64,000 bases of DNA from JALUZX01 sp964561605 (GTDB lineage: Bacteria > Planctomycetota > UBA1135 > JALUZX01): contig CAZLQD010000037.1 of the NCBI GenBank assembly GCA_964561605.1, forward strand, positions 7,268-71,267, written 5' to 3'. The notes below the pieces were generated by a model. The model worked only from the letters and a program-made list of their open reading frames with translations. It ran no database searches and was not told the DNA's origin. Position numbers and translations under genes: made by a program. How positions within the stretch are numbered: position 1 is the first letter of the stretch; each line of letters opens with the position of its first letter. Below, piece by piece: positions 16,877 to 26,294 of the stretch.

Positions 16877-19243
16877 TCATTTCAGCCGGAAGGAGACCGA
16901 ATCGATCTTCTTCTCGATCCTTCCGGTGGTCATGTCGAACTGGAGGAACTTGACACGGAAGAGAAGGGTACGGCTCCCATCGGGGTGCTCGTCGATGAAG
17001 TACCTTCCCGTCCAGCCGAGGGGAGAAGGAGGCGAGCCGATCTGCTCGAGGCCCAGGATCTTCCGCCTGGTCCGGAAGGCCGCCAGGAAGAAGAGCTCCT
17101 CCTTGTCGCGCCGGTGCTTCCCGTCCCAACGGCGGTCCACCCCAACCCCGGGCCCCCTGTAGGTGTAGAGTCTCGGGGATTCCTTGTACTTCCAATCCCT
17201 TGGAATATACTGTTCCACCTTCCACCAGGCCCCCGGGGCGCGGACCGTCAGGATGGAACCGTGAACCTCCACCCGGGCGGGGGCCGCCCGGGGCTTGGAA
17301 GGCAGGTGGATCCGGAGGGCCGGATCTCCGTAGAAGGCGGCGTTGAAGAACTGGTAGCGGTAGGGCCCCCCTCTCCCCTCCTTCTTTTCGAGCATCACCA
17401 CCTTCATGCTGTTCTGGGCATACAGGTAGGCCTCGCCCAGGGTCTTTCCCGCCAGGATCCCGTTCAGGAGAGCCGTCCTGAAGTGGGCGCCCTGGCCGAT
17501 TCCCTCCCTGACGTTCCCGAAGAAGGCCACTGCGCCGTTACGGAGAAGCCTCAACGCAACGGACCGGTGGCGGTCGTCCCTGTCCAGGGCGGCCGCCAGG
17601 CACCCTCCTGAATCCACGACGCAGGGGGAGAAGAGGACCTCCGTGTCCCAGGAAACGGTCTTCCCCCCAAGGCCAAGCCACCAGGAATGGCTGTTGTGGA
17701 GAAGAAGGGACGAGCGGGTGAGGGGAGACCAGGGCCCCACCTCCAGCGGCCCCTCGTGGAGGAAGGGCCCCAGGAATCCCACGTTTCGGAGCAGGGGCGC
17801 CGGCGTGCGGGACCAGGCCGCCAGGGAGGCCCGGTTCTCCCACGAAGGGTCCAGGAGTGCGTCGTAGGCCAGGGAACGGCAGGCCTGGAGGGTGGCCGAA
17901 AAGACGTCCTCCGCCACGAACCGCCCCAGGGGAATCTCCGCGAAAGGGTCCGGGTCGGCCTGGGCGTAGGGCATGTCGGAAGGAAGGTCCACCATGTCGC
18001 CGTCCCTCTTCCGCACCAGGGCGGGGGGAATCGCCTCGGGCGGACCGACCAGGCAGAGGTGGAAGGCCTTCTGGCCCAGGAGCCTTTCGTAGGATCCAAG
18101 CCTCTGCTTCACGAGTCCCGCCGGAGGGCTGGTCAGTTCCAGGGAGAAAGGGCCCTTCTTCCGGGTCCTGGACTTCAGGCCGAGGACCCATCGCTTTCCC
18201 CCGATCTTCACGAGATCGCAGGTCCGGAAAGGGCCTTCGCCATCGCCCCAGAAGTCCCCGTCCCCGTCGAGATCGAAGCGGACCAGGTGGGGGAAGCGGC
18301 CCTTCCCGCCCCCCAGGACGAAAGGGACCCTCTCCCTCTCCAGGCGCACTTCCCCGCCCCACTTCCAAGAAAGAGGCCGGGGGCAACCCTTGGGGGGGGC
18401 CTTCAAGGGCTTGGAAGGAAAGGCCCTCTTCCAGCGGGTCCGAAAATCCAGGAGGGCGAGCCCACCCTGCCGGCCTGCGGCGAGAAGAGGTGCGGCCAGG
18501 GAGAGGCGGCCGCCCCAGCCAAAGTTCCGGTCCTGCGGATTCGCCGCCGCCAGGTAACGGAGGGGGAGGCCCCGCCCGGCCATCAGGGAGAGGACCTGGT
18601 GGGCTCCATGCAAAAGCAACCTCTTGATACCCGCCGGGAGTCCCTTCACCGGCAGGGAAGCCTCCCGCCCCACCAGGAGGACCTCCCTCACTCCCAGTTC
18701 CTTCAAGAGGGGAGGGACCTTCCCCGCCCTCCCGCCCGGCCCCGGGAAGAAGAGGGGCGCCCCGAGGCGGGCGGCCAGGACCGAGGCGGCCAGACCCGCA
18801 GAGTAGTCTTCCCTTCCGCAGAAGACCGCCAGGGAGGCTCTCTTCCAGAAGGTCCTGGCCAGGACCAGGGCGGCCTCTTCCGCCGAGGAGGCCCTTAGGG
18901 GCCTGGCCCAGCCGGGACGGAAGGGCCTCTTCCCCTTCGGAGGGGCCAACAGGAAGACCTCCCTGGGGCGAAGGCGGGCCAGGAAATCCGACACTTCGGG
19001 CCGGACGGCGCAGTCCTCGGGAAGGGCGATCACCAGGGGCGCTCCCCCGTTCAGGCGGGCCGCCGCCGGGAGGGCGGCGAGAAAAGCCATGTCCCTCCAG
19101 GAAGGCGTCCTCTCCAGGGGTACCAGGATCGAGCGGACCTCACCCCCGGCGGCGGCCCCAGTTGCGGAGGCAGGGAAGAAAGCCGCCGGGAAAAGGGCTC
19201 CCGCCAGGCAAAGGATCCTCCCGGCTCCGGTTCGAGCCCGCAT
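16877..19243 (-). CDS. secreted C25 (gingipain-like) cysteine protease homologue
   Basis: A 788-residue exported protein (signal peptide near residues 10-30). Residues about 45-200 contain alternating 'AALPAAARLNGGAPLVIALPE' and 'LKELGVREVLLVG' units resembling cell-wall-binding type 2 repeats. The middle part matches caspase-fold C25 peptidases: a 'MPYAQADPDPFAEIPLGRF' segment, a His in HNSHS (His519) and a Cys in FSPCVV (Cys541), then 'GAVAFFGN', 'AGKTLGEA' and 'YGDPALRIHLP'. His and Cys are the family's catalytic dyad, so activity is plausible. A DLDGDGDFWGDGEG loop may bind calcium. ATG 19243 lies one base after the upstream gene's stop, showing coupling. A clearer C25 enzyme begins at 61737. 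Confidence 0.72.
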   Translation of the reverse strand: MRARTGAGRILCLAGALFPAAFFPASATGAAAGGEVRSILVPLERTPSWRDMAFLAALPAAARLNGGAPLVIALPEDCAVRPEVSDFLARLRPREVFLLAPPKGKRPFRPGWARPLRASSAEEAALVLARTFWKRASLAVFCGREDYSAGLAASVLAARLGAPLFFPGPGGRAGKVPPLLKELGVREVLLVGREASLPVKGLPAGIKRLLLHGAHQVLSLMAGRGLPLRYLAAANPQDRNFGWGGRLSLAAPLLAAGRQGGLALLDFRTRWKRAFPSKPLKAPPKGCPRPLSWKWGGEVRLERERVPFVLGGGKGRFPHLVRFDLDGDGDFWGDGEGPFRTCDLVKIGGKRWVLGLKSRTRKKGPFSLELTSPPAGLVKQRLGSYERLLGQKAFHLCLVGPPEAIPPALVRKRDGDMVDLPSDMPYAQADPDPFAEIPLGRFVAEDVFSATLQACRSLAYDALLDPSWENRASLAAWSRTPAPLLRNVGFLGPFLHEGPLEVGPWSPLTRSSLLLHNSHSWWLGLGGKTVSWDTEVLFSPCVVDSGGCLAAALDRDDRHRSVALRLLRNGAVAFFGNVREGIGQGAHFRTALLNGILAGKTLGEAYLYAQNSMKVVMLEKKEGRGGPYRYQFFNAAFYGDPALRIHLPSKPRAAPARVEVHGSILTVRAPGAWWKVEQYIPRDWKYKESPRLYTYRGPGVGVDRRWDGKHRRDKEELFFLAAFRTRRKILGLEQIGSPPSPLGWTGRYFIDEHPDGSRTLLFRVKFLQFDMTTGRIEKKIDSVSFRLK

Positions 19244-19244
19244 C

Positions 19245-19733
19245 CTATTTGAAGGTAACCACAAGGCCGGGGGTGAGATCGGGCCCGAAGTAGAAACCCA
19301 CGTAGCGGGCGGCCCCCTGGAGGCGGATCGCCGCACCGATCAAGGCCGGATCGTTCGGGAGGGGGAAGGTCACCTTGGTGGTCTTCCTGTCATAGGAAAA
19401 GGCCCCAAGGGGGAAGACCAGCAGGGCGCATCCCGGTCGGAGGACGGGGACCGAAACCTGCTTCACCCCCACGACCAGGATCCAGCCGCTGAAATATACG
19501 TTCGGGAACCAATGGACGGCCTTGATCTCCACCTGGAGGGAGCAGGCGGAAGAGCCCTTGAGGAGGGCCGCCACCAGGTAGGGCGGCCTGGCCCCCGCGC
19601 CGGGACAGCCCTTGCCGTAAGCCTTTGCCTCGATCTTGGTGACCCCTCCGCACCCCTGCGCCCGGGCCGGGGCCGCCAGGAACATCGACCCGAGAAGAAG
19701 CACCGGAATTGCGGAATCAAGGAATCTCCTCAT
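19245..19733 (-). CDS. small secreted protein with partial LPLDL-type module
   Basis: A 162-residue protein with a signal peptide (PVLLLGSMFLAAPARAQG) followed by a beta-rich domain with four cysteines in the first half. Its end ('FPLPNDPALIGAAIRLQGA') is close to a segment of the secreted protein at 38159-39256 ('IPNDPALVGAVYFEQQ'), so it carries the same kind of C-terminal module found across this window. Function unknown. ATG 19733 follows GGAGGG; a TTG six bases earlier is less likely. It is the middle gene of an operon: its stop is one base from the start of the C25-like protease gene, and it lies 37 bases after the upstream gene. Confidence 0.75.
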   Translation of the reverse strand: MRRFLDSAIPVLLLGSMFLAAPARAQGCGGVTKIEAKAYGKGCPGAGARPPYLVAALLKGSSACSLQVEIKAVHWFPNVYFSGWILVVGVKQVSVPVLRPGCALLVFPLGAFSYDRKTTKVTFPLPNDPALIGAAIRLQGAARYVGFYFGPDLTPGLVVTFK

Positions 19734-19770
19734 GGTCAACCCTCCTCGAAAAGGGATACAAGATGCATCC

Positions 19771-20895
19771 TCACTCCCCGCCGCCCCATCGAGGTCCCGG
19801 CGCCTCGGGACGGACGGCCCTCTTCCGGCTCTCTCCAGGAGAGGGGGAACACCGCCGCAGGGCCCGGCCGAGGGACCGGTCCAGGAGGGCCAGGTAACGG
19901 ACGGTCTCCACGTGGAGGATCTTCACGTCCAGGACCACGCCGCCGGAAAGGGTCCCCACCCGGGGATCGGCGATCATGGACGACTGAGCCACCTGGGCGT
20001 CGAAATCCTTCACGTACGAATACTGGGTGCAGACGGCGATGTAGGCCCGGGGACTTCGCCCCCCGCCGGCTCCGCCGGCGGCCCCCTCGGCGGCGGCGCG
20101 GCCCAGGAGGCGCGAGCGGAACTCGGCCAGCCGGAACCGGGCTTCCTCGAGGAAGGGAAGGGCCGCCGGCGAGGCGAGGTTCTCCAAGACCCGGGCGGCC
20201 CGGATCTCCAGGGCGGGCCCGGTCCTCAGAAGCAGACCACCCAGGTATACCGCCGCTTCCCGGGTGAGCCCCGATCTCCCGATCTCCTCCAGGACGGCCT
20301 TCCTCACCGGTCCCGTGGGAAAGCGCAAGGCCAGCCGGAAAACGAAGGCCCGGTCTTCCGGGAAGGAAGAGAGCAGGGCCAGCCGGCAGACCCGCCGGAT
20401 CCAGGGGCGCACCCCCCTTTCCGCCTCGAACCGCAAGAAGGAAGCCAGGCTCTTCCGGGGGGATGGTGTTCCCCGGGCCCTTTCCTCCTTCAGGAGGGCC
20501 GCCAGGGCCCGGGCGAGGAAGCGCTCCAAGGCCGGGCCGGGTTTCTCCCTTCGGGCCAGGAGGATCCTGGCCCGGGCTTTGAAGTTCCTCCCGGCGCCGG
20601 CCTTCCCAAGAAGAAAACGGAGGGCCCTCTCCTCCAGGATCTTCCACCCCGGCGGCTCCAGCCCCTTCTCCGCCAAGGGATCCGCCAGGGTCCAGGCCTC
20701 TTCCCCAAGCCCCTTCTCCAGGGCCCAAAGGGCGAGCTGGACTCTTCCGAAGGGTGTCCCGCTCTCCTTCAGGGCCTGGAGCCGCCTGAACCGGCCGAGG
20801 AGTTCCGCCCTCCCCTGGGAGGCCGCCCCGGCAGGAAGAATCCCCGCCAGGAGGAGGGCTCCGCACAAACACGCCGCCGTCGAGGATCGGTCCAT
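19771..20895 (-). CDS. secreted HEAT-like helical repeat protein, function unknown
   Basis: A 374-residue protein with a signal peptide (ACLCGALLLAGILPAGAASQG). Residues about 30-270 are strongly helical and Arg/Leu/Ala-rich with repeated 'LALRFPTGPVRKAVLEEIGRSG'-type units, resembling HEAT or TPR solenoids. The C-terminal about 85 residues differ ('AYIAVCTQYSYVKDFDAQVAQSSMI' and 'SGGVVLDVKILHVETVRYLALLDRSLG') and match nothing I recognise; a serine- or cysteine-dependent activity cannot be excluded. ATG 20895 begins a typical signal peptide. It is the first gene of a three-gene minus-strand operon ending with the C25-like protease, and is divergent to a membrane glycosyltransferase-like gene across 219 bases. 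Confidence 0.68.
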   Translation of the reverse strand: MDRSSTAACLCGALLLAGILPAGAASQGRAELLGRFRRLQALKESGTPFGRVQLALWALEKGLGEEAWTLADPLAEKGLEPPGWKILEERALRFLLGKAGAGRNFKARARILLARREKPGPALERFLARALAALLKEERARGTPSPRKSLASFLRFEAERGVRPWIRRVCRLALLSSFPEDRAFVFRLALRFPTGPVRKAVLEEIGRSGLTREAAVYLGGLLLRTGPALEIRAARVLENLASPAALPFLEEARFRLAEFRSRLLGRAAAEGAAGGAGGGRSPRAYIAVCTQYSYVKDFDAQVAQSSMIADPRVGTLSGGVVLDVKILHVETVRYLALLDRSLGRALRRCSPSPGESRKRAVRPEAPGPRWGGGE

Positions 20896-21114
20896 GGACG
20901 ACTCCCTTCCAGGGGGGCCGGGAAAGATCTATTCTGGTGCCCTTTCCTTGTTTCACCAGCCCCGGGACCGGGGGAATTCCCAATTCTTACTTCGTCCTTG
21001 CTTCTTTCTTTCAAGGCGAGACGTTTCCATCCCAGGGAAAGCCACAATAAAAAAGAACGAGGTCCTGCCCCCCGTTACCCCGGGACCCGCTCCCCCTTCC
21101 ATGCCTGGAGTACC

Positions 21115-22821
21115 ATGGAGCAGCCCCTGACCAGCGAAGAGGCCTTGGAGGCACGAGGCGCCCCCCCCTCCCTCCCGCGGGGAGGGAGGGGGCGGCTCCG
21201 TGTCCTTTCGGAACTCCTCTTCCTCCTTGCGATCCTCTTCTCCTCGGCGGGCTACTGGTTCGAACCGGACTGCCATCCCCCCTACCTGGACTACGACAGC
21301 GCCACCCTGGGGATCTTCGTCAACAACCTGAGCTACAACAAGGGCTACGACGACCACTTCAGAGGCTACAAGTATTCTGAGCACCGTTACCGAACCTGGT
21401 GGGCCGCGGAGTTCCTCCCCCTGGGGATCCCTTTCAGCCTGATCCAGCGGATCCTCGGAATCCCACCCTGGGGGGTGACCGGACTCCTGCGGGTCCTGGG
21501 GATCCTCTTCGGCCTCCTGGGATGCCTCGCCGCGGCCTCCCTCCTTCGTCCAGCCGAGGGATGGGACCTGCGCGACAAGCTCCTCTTCCTGGGATTCCTG
21601 GCCGCAGCACCGCCCTACATCCTCTTCGTCCGGACGGTGGTGCCCCACTTCATGTTCGTCTTCCTCCTCTTCTGGCTGATGGTCTCCTGGATGGCCGCCT
21701 ATTGCCGGACCGGAAAGAAGGCTTACCTCTATCTCCTGGGAATCGGGAGCGCCTGCTTCGCCCTCGTCCCCTATCCTCCGGCCTTCTTCCTCCCACCGGC
21801 CTTCCTCCTCCTCGTCGTCTGGTCGAAGCGCTTCAAGGAGACCGTTCTCAGCATCCACGGCCCGGCCGCCCTCCTTCTCGGGGCCCTTCTCTTCTTCTCC
21901 GCCACCCTCCTCATCGCATGGAGCCAGGGAGAGCCCTATCTCCACCTCATGGAGAAGGCCTTCAAGTTTCTCAGGACCCGGGGAGGGTCGGTCTCCCTGG
22001 CCAAGCTGGACCCCTCTCTCCTTCCCGACAAGCTCCAGAAGCTCCTCGACCAGCACCTGCTCTTCCTCAGAGACGACCTGGGAGATTGGACCCGGGACGA
22101 CGCCCTCTGGACCCTGGGCGCCGTCCACGTCATGTGGCTCCTCTCCCTGCCTCTAGGCCTCTTCGGATTCGTGAAGGGACTCCTGGAAAAGAGGGAGTCC
22201 GCCCGGGTCTTCACTTCCGTCCTGGCCGCCTCCTACGCCACGGCCCTGACCGTCTCGTTTCCCGAGGGCCGTTATCTGCTTCCCGTGGTTCCCTGCTACG
22301 CCTACTTCGTGCTCCTGGGTATCCGCTCTCTACCTGGACTCCGCAGGTGGAGATGGGTCGCCGGGGGCCTCTTCCTGATCCTCTTCTCGGCGAATACATT
22401 CTACCTGATCTGTAGCCCGTCCTACGACGGGTACATGGCGGAGCTCTGGAAGAACCGGGGGGGAATCAGGGAGGCCGCCGCATTCATCCGCAAGTCCGTC
22501 AAGGAACCGGCAAGGTTCGCCCTCGGGATTCCCCTCCTGGGAAACGAACAGTTTCTCTACTTCGAGGTCTACGCCAACTTCGACATCAACGTCTTCGAGC
22601 GGACCGAGGTCCTCCAGTTCGTCCTGAACGCCGATCGGACCGAGGACCCGGCCAGGGCCGAAGAGGAAATCTCCCGAATCCTCGTCCTGGCCCGGGCGGA
22701 GGACCGGAAGGAGGTCCGCCTCTGGAAGGGCTTCGGGTTCCATGAGGTCCACCGGTTCCGCGAGCCCTGCACGGGAAGGGAGTTCCTCCTCCTCTGCAAG
22801 GGGAAGTTCCCCCCCGAGTAG
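21115..22821 (+). CDS. polytopic membrane protein, GT-C glycosyltransferase-like
   Basis: A 568-residue protein with about ten membrane segments between residues 32 and 430 and a soluble C-terminal tail of about 130 residues. The first extracytoplasmic loop carries an acidic motif ('PYLDYDSATLGIFVNN'), as in GT-C transferases that use polyprenyl-phosphate sugars. Two Pro-rich helices ('YPPAFFLPPAFLLL') and 'FPEGRYLLPVVPCYAYF' are also typical of that fold; the latter resembles the R-Y/H-xxP block of PMT/ArnT-like enzymes. ATG 21115 follows TGGAG; the longer open frame upstream is antisense shadow. Product and acceptor are unknown. It shares architecture with the protein at 14983-16800. Confidence 0.72.
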   Translation: MEQPLTSEEALEARGAPPSLPRGGRGRLRVLSELLFLLAILFSSAGYWFEPDCHPPYLDYDSATLGIFVNNLSYNKGYDDHFRGYKYSEHRYRTWWAAEFLPLGIPFSLIQRILGIPPWGVTGLLRVLGILFGLLGCLAAASLLRPAEGWDLRDKLLFLGFLAAAPPYILFVRTVVPHFMFVFLLFWLMVSWMAAYCRTGKKAYLYLLGIGSACFALVPYPPAFFLPPAFLLLVVWSKRFKETVLSIHGPAALLLGALLFFSATLLIAWSQGEPYLHLMEKAFKFLRTRGGSVSLAKLDPSLLPDKLQKLLDQHLLFLRDDLGDWTRDDALWTLGAVHVMWLLSLPLGLFGFVKGLLEKRESARVFTSVLAASYATALTVSFPEGRYLLPVVPCYAYFVLLGIRSLPGLRRWRWVAGGLFLILFSANTFYLICSPSYDGYMAELWKNRGGIREAAAFIRKSVKEPARFALGIPLLGNEQFLYFEVYANFDINVFERTEVLQFVLNADRTEDPARAEEEISRILVLARAEDRKEVRLWKGFGFHEVHRFREPCTGREFLLLCKGKFPPE

Positions 22822-22900
22822 GAGACTTCGCCCCCCCCTGGCGCTTCCGGGGAAAAGGACCTATCCTGGCATCCTGGAGAACATCCGGAGAGGAGGCGTC

Positions 22901-23491
22901 ATGGAAGAGCGTTGTCCCGCTTGCGGATCCCCACTCCCTGACGACACGAAAAGGTGTCCTTCCTGCGGAATCCGTCTCCCGGCCTCCGCCGGATCCGGTG
23001 AGGAGGGGGGAACCGGCCCCTGGACCCCCGTCTTCCAGGGGGAGATGACCCAGGTCCTTCCCTTGAGGGCCGCCCTCGGGGCTTCGGGCATCCCCGCCTA
23101 CATTCGGGACGAGCGGATCAAGAACCTGGATCCGTTCCTCACGGGCGGATACGGTTTCTCCGTGACCCTCATGGTGCCCTCGAGCAGGGCCCGAGAGGCC
23201 TTGGAGAAGATCGGGGGGAAGGATTGGAAGCCCTCCTCCGCCTCCGGCGGGGAGAAGGGGGGCACCCTCGAGGACCTGGCCGACCGGATCCGCTGGGCCG
23301 CCCTCTGCATGGTAACGGCCCCCATCGGCCTGGCCTATCTTCCCTTCTATCTCCGCCGGGTCGCCCGAAGAGGGGAGCATCCCAAGGGACACGGGCTCAC
23401 CCTTGCCGCCGGGCTCCTCTGCCTGTTCCTCACCCTCTTTTTCTGCTGGTCCGCCTGCAAGATCGCCTTCCGCGACATGCCCCCCCTGTAA
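22901..23491 (+). CDS. zinc-ribbon plus DUF2007-like membrane protein
   Basis: A 196-residue protein with three parts. A two-knuckle zinc ribbon lies at residues 4-24 (CPAC ... CPSC). Residues about 40-108 form a DUF2007-like domain, a small GlnB-like fold suspected of signal transduction ('VFQGEMTQVLPLRAALGASG' followed by 'VTLMVPSSRAREALEKI'). Two hydrophobic segments lie near residues 130-150 and 168-188. It is therefore a membrane-anchored cytoplasmic sensor-like protein; no ligand is known for the family. ATG 22901 has AGGAGG just upstream. It follows the GT-C-like gene by 79 bases on the same strand. Confidence 0.72.
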   Translation: MEERCPACGSPLPDDTKRCPSCGIRLPASAGSGEEGGTGPWTPVFQGEMTQVLPLRAALGASGIPAYIRDERIKNLDPFLTGGYGFSVTLMVPSSRAREALEKIGGKDWKPSSASGGEKGGTLEDLADRIRWAALCMVTAPIGLAYLPFYLRRVARRGEHPKGHGLTLAAGLLCLFLTLFFCWSACKIAFRDMPPL

Positions 23492-23610
23492 AGCCGGGCC
23501 CACAGGCTCCAGGAGATGACTCCGGGCATGGGTTTCTGACATCCTTTCCCGTAGAAAGCCCCCTGCCCGGACCCGCCCCCCCCCGGAAGAGACATTCCAG
23601 GAAGGACGCC

Positions 23611-24783
23611 ATGGACATAGCAGCAAGAGCCCGATCGGAGTTCGACGAGATCCGCCGTCTCAGGAGGGATTTCCACGCCCATCCCGAACTTTCTTTCCAG
23701 GAAGAGCGGACCTCACGGGCGGCGGCGGAATACCTGGAGGGACTCGGCCTGACCCTGACCCGGCCCCGGGGAATGCACGGTTTCTGGGCGGACCTGGAAG
23801 TTCCAGGCGCCGGGGAGACCCTCCTCTTCCGGGCCGACATGGACGCCCTGGCCATGGACGAGGCCCCGGCCCCGACGAAAGAAGCCTTCCTCTCCCGGGA
23901 GCCCGGGATGGCCCACTGTTGCGGCCACGACGCCCACACGGCCATGCTCCTCGGTGCAGCCCGCCTCCTGGCCTCGGGCAAGGTGAAACCCCGGCGGAAC
24001 GTGCGCTTCCTCTTCCAGCACGCCGAGGAGAGCCCTCCCGGGGGAGCGGCCGAACTGATCGAGGCGGGGTGCCTGGAGGGAGTGGATCTGGCCTTCGGAC
24101 TCCACGTCCTTCCCCAGGTGCCTTCGGGGTGTTTCGCCCTCCTGGCGGGCCCCGTAATGGCCGCGGCGGACAACTTCACCATCCTCGTCCGGGGCCGGGG
24201 GGGACACGCCGCCATGCCCCACCTCCTCCGGGACCCCGTGCCCGCCGCCGCCCAGGTCGTGACAGCCCTCCAGGCTCTGGTATCCAGGAGGGCCGATCCC
24301 CTGGAAAGCCTGGTGATCAGCATCGCCACCATCCGGGGCGGATCGGGGACACACAACGTGATTCCCTCCACGGTGGAGCTGAAGGGAACGGCCCGGACCC
24401 TCTCGAAGGAAAGGAGGGCGGGTTTGCCCCGCCTCCTGGAGGAGACGGCCGCCGCCGCCGCCGCGACCCTGGGCTGCCGGGCCGAAACGGACTACCAGGA
24501 AGGCTATCCCGTCCTGGCCAACGATCCCGGCGCCTTCGAAAGAGGAAGGAAGATCGTCCTCGAACTCTTCGGCCCGGAGGCCCTCTTCCCCGGGGCCCGG
24601 CCCCTCATGGGAGGGGAGGACTTCGCCCGTTACGCCCAGGTGGTTCCCTCCCTCTTCGCCTTCCTCGGCACGGGCGCTCCGGAGAAAGGGATCTCCGCCC
24701 CCCTCCACTCGCCCCGCTTCGACCTGGACGAGGAGGCCCTTCCCAGGGGGACGGCCTGGTTCGCCGGCCTCGCCTCCCTCTGA
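23611..24783 (+). CDS. M20D-family metal-dependent amidohydrolase
   Basis: A 390-residue cytoplasmic enzyme of the M20D group (hippurate hydrolase, N-acyl-amino-acid and IAA-amino-acid hydrolases). Metal-binding and catalytic motifs are visible: HRDFHAHPELSFQE-like N-terminus, CGHDAH (Cys104, His106, His109), QHAEES with the general-base Glu pair, LHVLPQ, and a final LHSPRFDLDEEAL. A dimerisation lid lies between ('GRGGHAAMP'). The enzymes cleave an N-acyl group from an amino acid; the substrate cannot be read. ATG 23611 follows GGAAGG. It ends 29 bases from a convergent sulfatase gene. Confidence 0.92.
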   Translation: MDIAARARSEFDEIRRLRRDFHAHPELSFQEERTSRAAAEYLEGLGLTLTRPRGMHGFWADLEVPGAGETLLFRADMDALAMDEAPAPTKEAFLSREPGMAHCCGHDAHTAMLLGAARLLASGKVKPRRNVRFLFQHAEESPPGGAAELIEAGCLEGVDLAFGLHVLPQVPSGCFALLAGPVMAAADNFTILVRGRGGHAAMPHLLRDPVPAAAQVVTALQALVSRRADPLESLVISIATIRGGSGTHNVIPSTVELKGTARTLSKERRAGLPRLLEETAAAAAATLGCRAETDYQEGYPVLANDPGAFERGRKIVLELFGPEALFPGARPLMGGEDFARYAQVVPSLFAFLGTGAPEKGISAPLHSPRFDLDEEALPRGTAWFAGLASL

Positions 24784-24812
24784 AGGCCTCTTCCCGGCCG
24801 GCCCGGCAGGTT

Positions 24813-26294
24813 CTACCCGCCTCCGTATTTCCAGAACCGGGAGCGCTTCAAGGGCGCCCTGGTTCTCCCTTGGACCATGATCTTCCCGATCTTCCGGGCG
24901 ATCTCCGGGTGGGAGGCCGCCACGTCGCGGGCCTCGCCTACGTCCACCTCCAGGTCGTAGAGTTCCAGGGGTGCGCCGGGGTTCTTCTTCAGCCCCCGCT
25001 TCACCCCCTTCCACCGGCCCATCCGGACGGCCACCTGTCCCCCCCTTCCCGGATAGTCCCATAAGAGATATTCGTGCCTCTCCTGGGCCGCCGGCCGCCC
25101 AAGGAGGGTGGGGAGGAAACTGATCCCGTCGATCCCCCCGGGGGCGTCCACACCCGCGATCTCCGCCAGGGTGGGCATCACGTCCCAGAAGGCCGAGGGA
25201 AGGTGTGTCACCGTGCCGGGCCGGATCTTCCCGGGCCAAACGGCGATCATCGGCACCCGGATCCCTCCCTCGTAGACGCTCGCCTTGAATCCCCTGAGGG
25301 GGGCGTTGGATTCGAAGAAGAAGGAATCCGATCCGCCGACCCGGCCGAAGGTGGCCCCGTTGTCCGAGGCGAAGAAGATCACCGTGTCCCCGGCCAGCCC
25401 GAGCCTCTCCAGGAGGGCCGTGATTTCCCCGACGTGGCTGTCCATTCGGGTCACCATGGCGGCGTAGGTGGCCCTGGGATGCTTGCAGGGAAAATACCCC
25501 CTCCCTCCCTCGTAGGGGGGATCGGGCCACTTGCCCAGGTACTCCTTCAGGGAATCCTCGGGGACCTGGAGGGCCAGGTGGGGAAGGGTCGTGGCGTAGT
25601 AGAGGAAGAAGGGCCTGTCCTTGTTCTCCCTGATGAACTCGAGGGCCTCGTCCCGGAAGAGGTCCGGGGCGTATTGTTTTCCCGAGGGCCCGCCGTCGTT
25701 TCCCTCGAGGAAGACCTTCTCCCGGTTCCTCCGGAGAAACCGGGGATAGTGGTTGTGGGCCAGAGTCTGGCAGTTGAAACCGAAGAAGCGGTCGAAGCCC
25801 TGGTTCAAGGGATCGCCCTCCGAGCCGGGATAACCCAAGCCCCATTTCCCGATGCAGGCCGTGGCGTAGCCCGCCTCCTTCAGGACCTCTGCGACGGTCG
25901 GCTCCCTGGAGGGAATCGGGGCCTGGCCCTCCTTCCGGACGAGCCCGTTGTTGCGGATCCAGGCGTGGCCCGTGTGCTTTCCCGTGAGGAGGGTGCACCT
26001 GGAAGGGGCGCAAACGGGGGATCCGGCGTAGTGGTCGGTGAACTTCATCCCCCGCGCACGGAGACGATCGATGTTGGGTGTGCGGATCTTCTCCTGGCCG
26101 TAACAGCCGAGCTCGTGGTAGCCCAGGTCGTCGGCCAGGATGTAGACGATGTTGGGCCTGCGCCGGCGCCCTTCCCCCCCGGCGGGGCGGGCCGCCGGAG
26201 AGGAACAGCCCGCCAGGGCGGCCCCGCCCAAGGCCGCCCCGGCACCCTTGAGGAAGGTCCGCCGGTCCAGCGCCCGGCGGCCCCGATCAGCCAT
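24813..26294 (-). CDS. Tat-exported lipoprotein sulfatase, FGly type (tandem copy 1)
   Basis: A 493-residue type I sulfatase. The N-terminus is a Tat signal (RRTFLKGAGAA) with a lipobox (ALAGC), so it is probably a membrane-anchored periplasmic lipoprotein. Cys95 in VCAPSRCTLLTG is the residue converted to formylglycine. Other motifs: PNIVYILADDLGYHELGC (calcium Asp pair), GKWGLGY, and FFASDNG with the second calcium Asp/Asn. It is close to the arylsulfatase A/N-acetylgalactosamine-sulfatase-like group; the substrate is a sulfate ester, probably on a polysaccharide. It overlaps the start of the paralogous upstream gene's end by eight bases and is last in an operon led by a GH20 gene. Confidence 0.95.
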   Translation of the reverse strand: MADRGRRALDRRTFLKGAGAALGGAALAGCSSPAARPAGGEGRRRRPNIVYILADDLGYHELGCYGQEKIRTPNIDRLRARGMKFTDHYAGSPVCAPSRCTLLTGKHTGHAWIRNNGLVRKEGQAPIPSREPTVAEVLKEAGYATACIGKWGLGYPGSEGDPLNQGFDRFFGFNCQTLAHNHYPRFLRRNREKVFLEGNDGGPSGKQYAPDLFRDEALEFIRENKDRPFFLYYATTLPHLALQVPEDSLKEYLGKWPDPPYEGGRGYFPCKHPRATYAAMVTRMDSHVGEITALLERLGLAGDTVIFFASDNGATFGRVGGSDSFFFESNAPLRGFKASVYEGGIRVPMIAVWPGKIRPGTVTHLPSAFWDVMPTLAEIAGVDAPGGIDGISFLPTLLGRPAAQERHEYLLWDYPGRGGQVAVRMGRWKGVKRGLKKNPGAPLELYDLEVDVGEARDVAASHPEIARKIGKIMVQGRTRAPLKRSRFWKYGGG

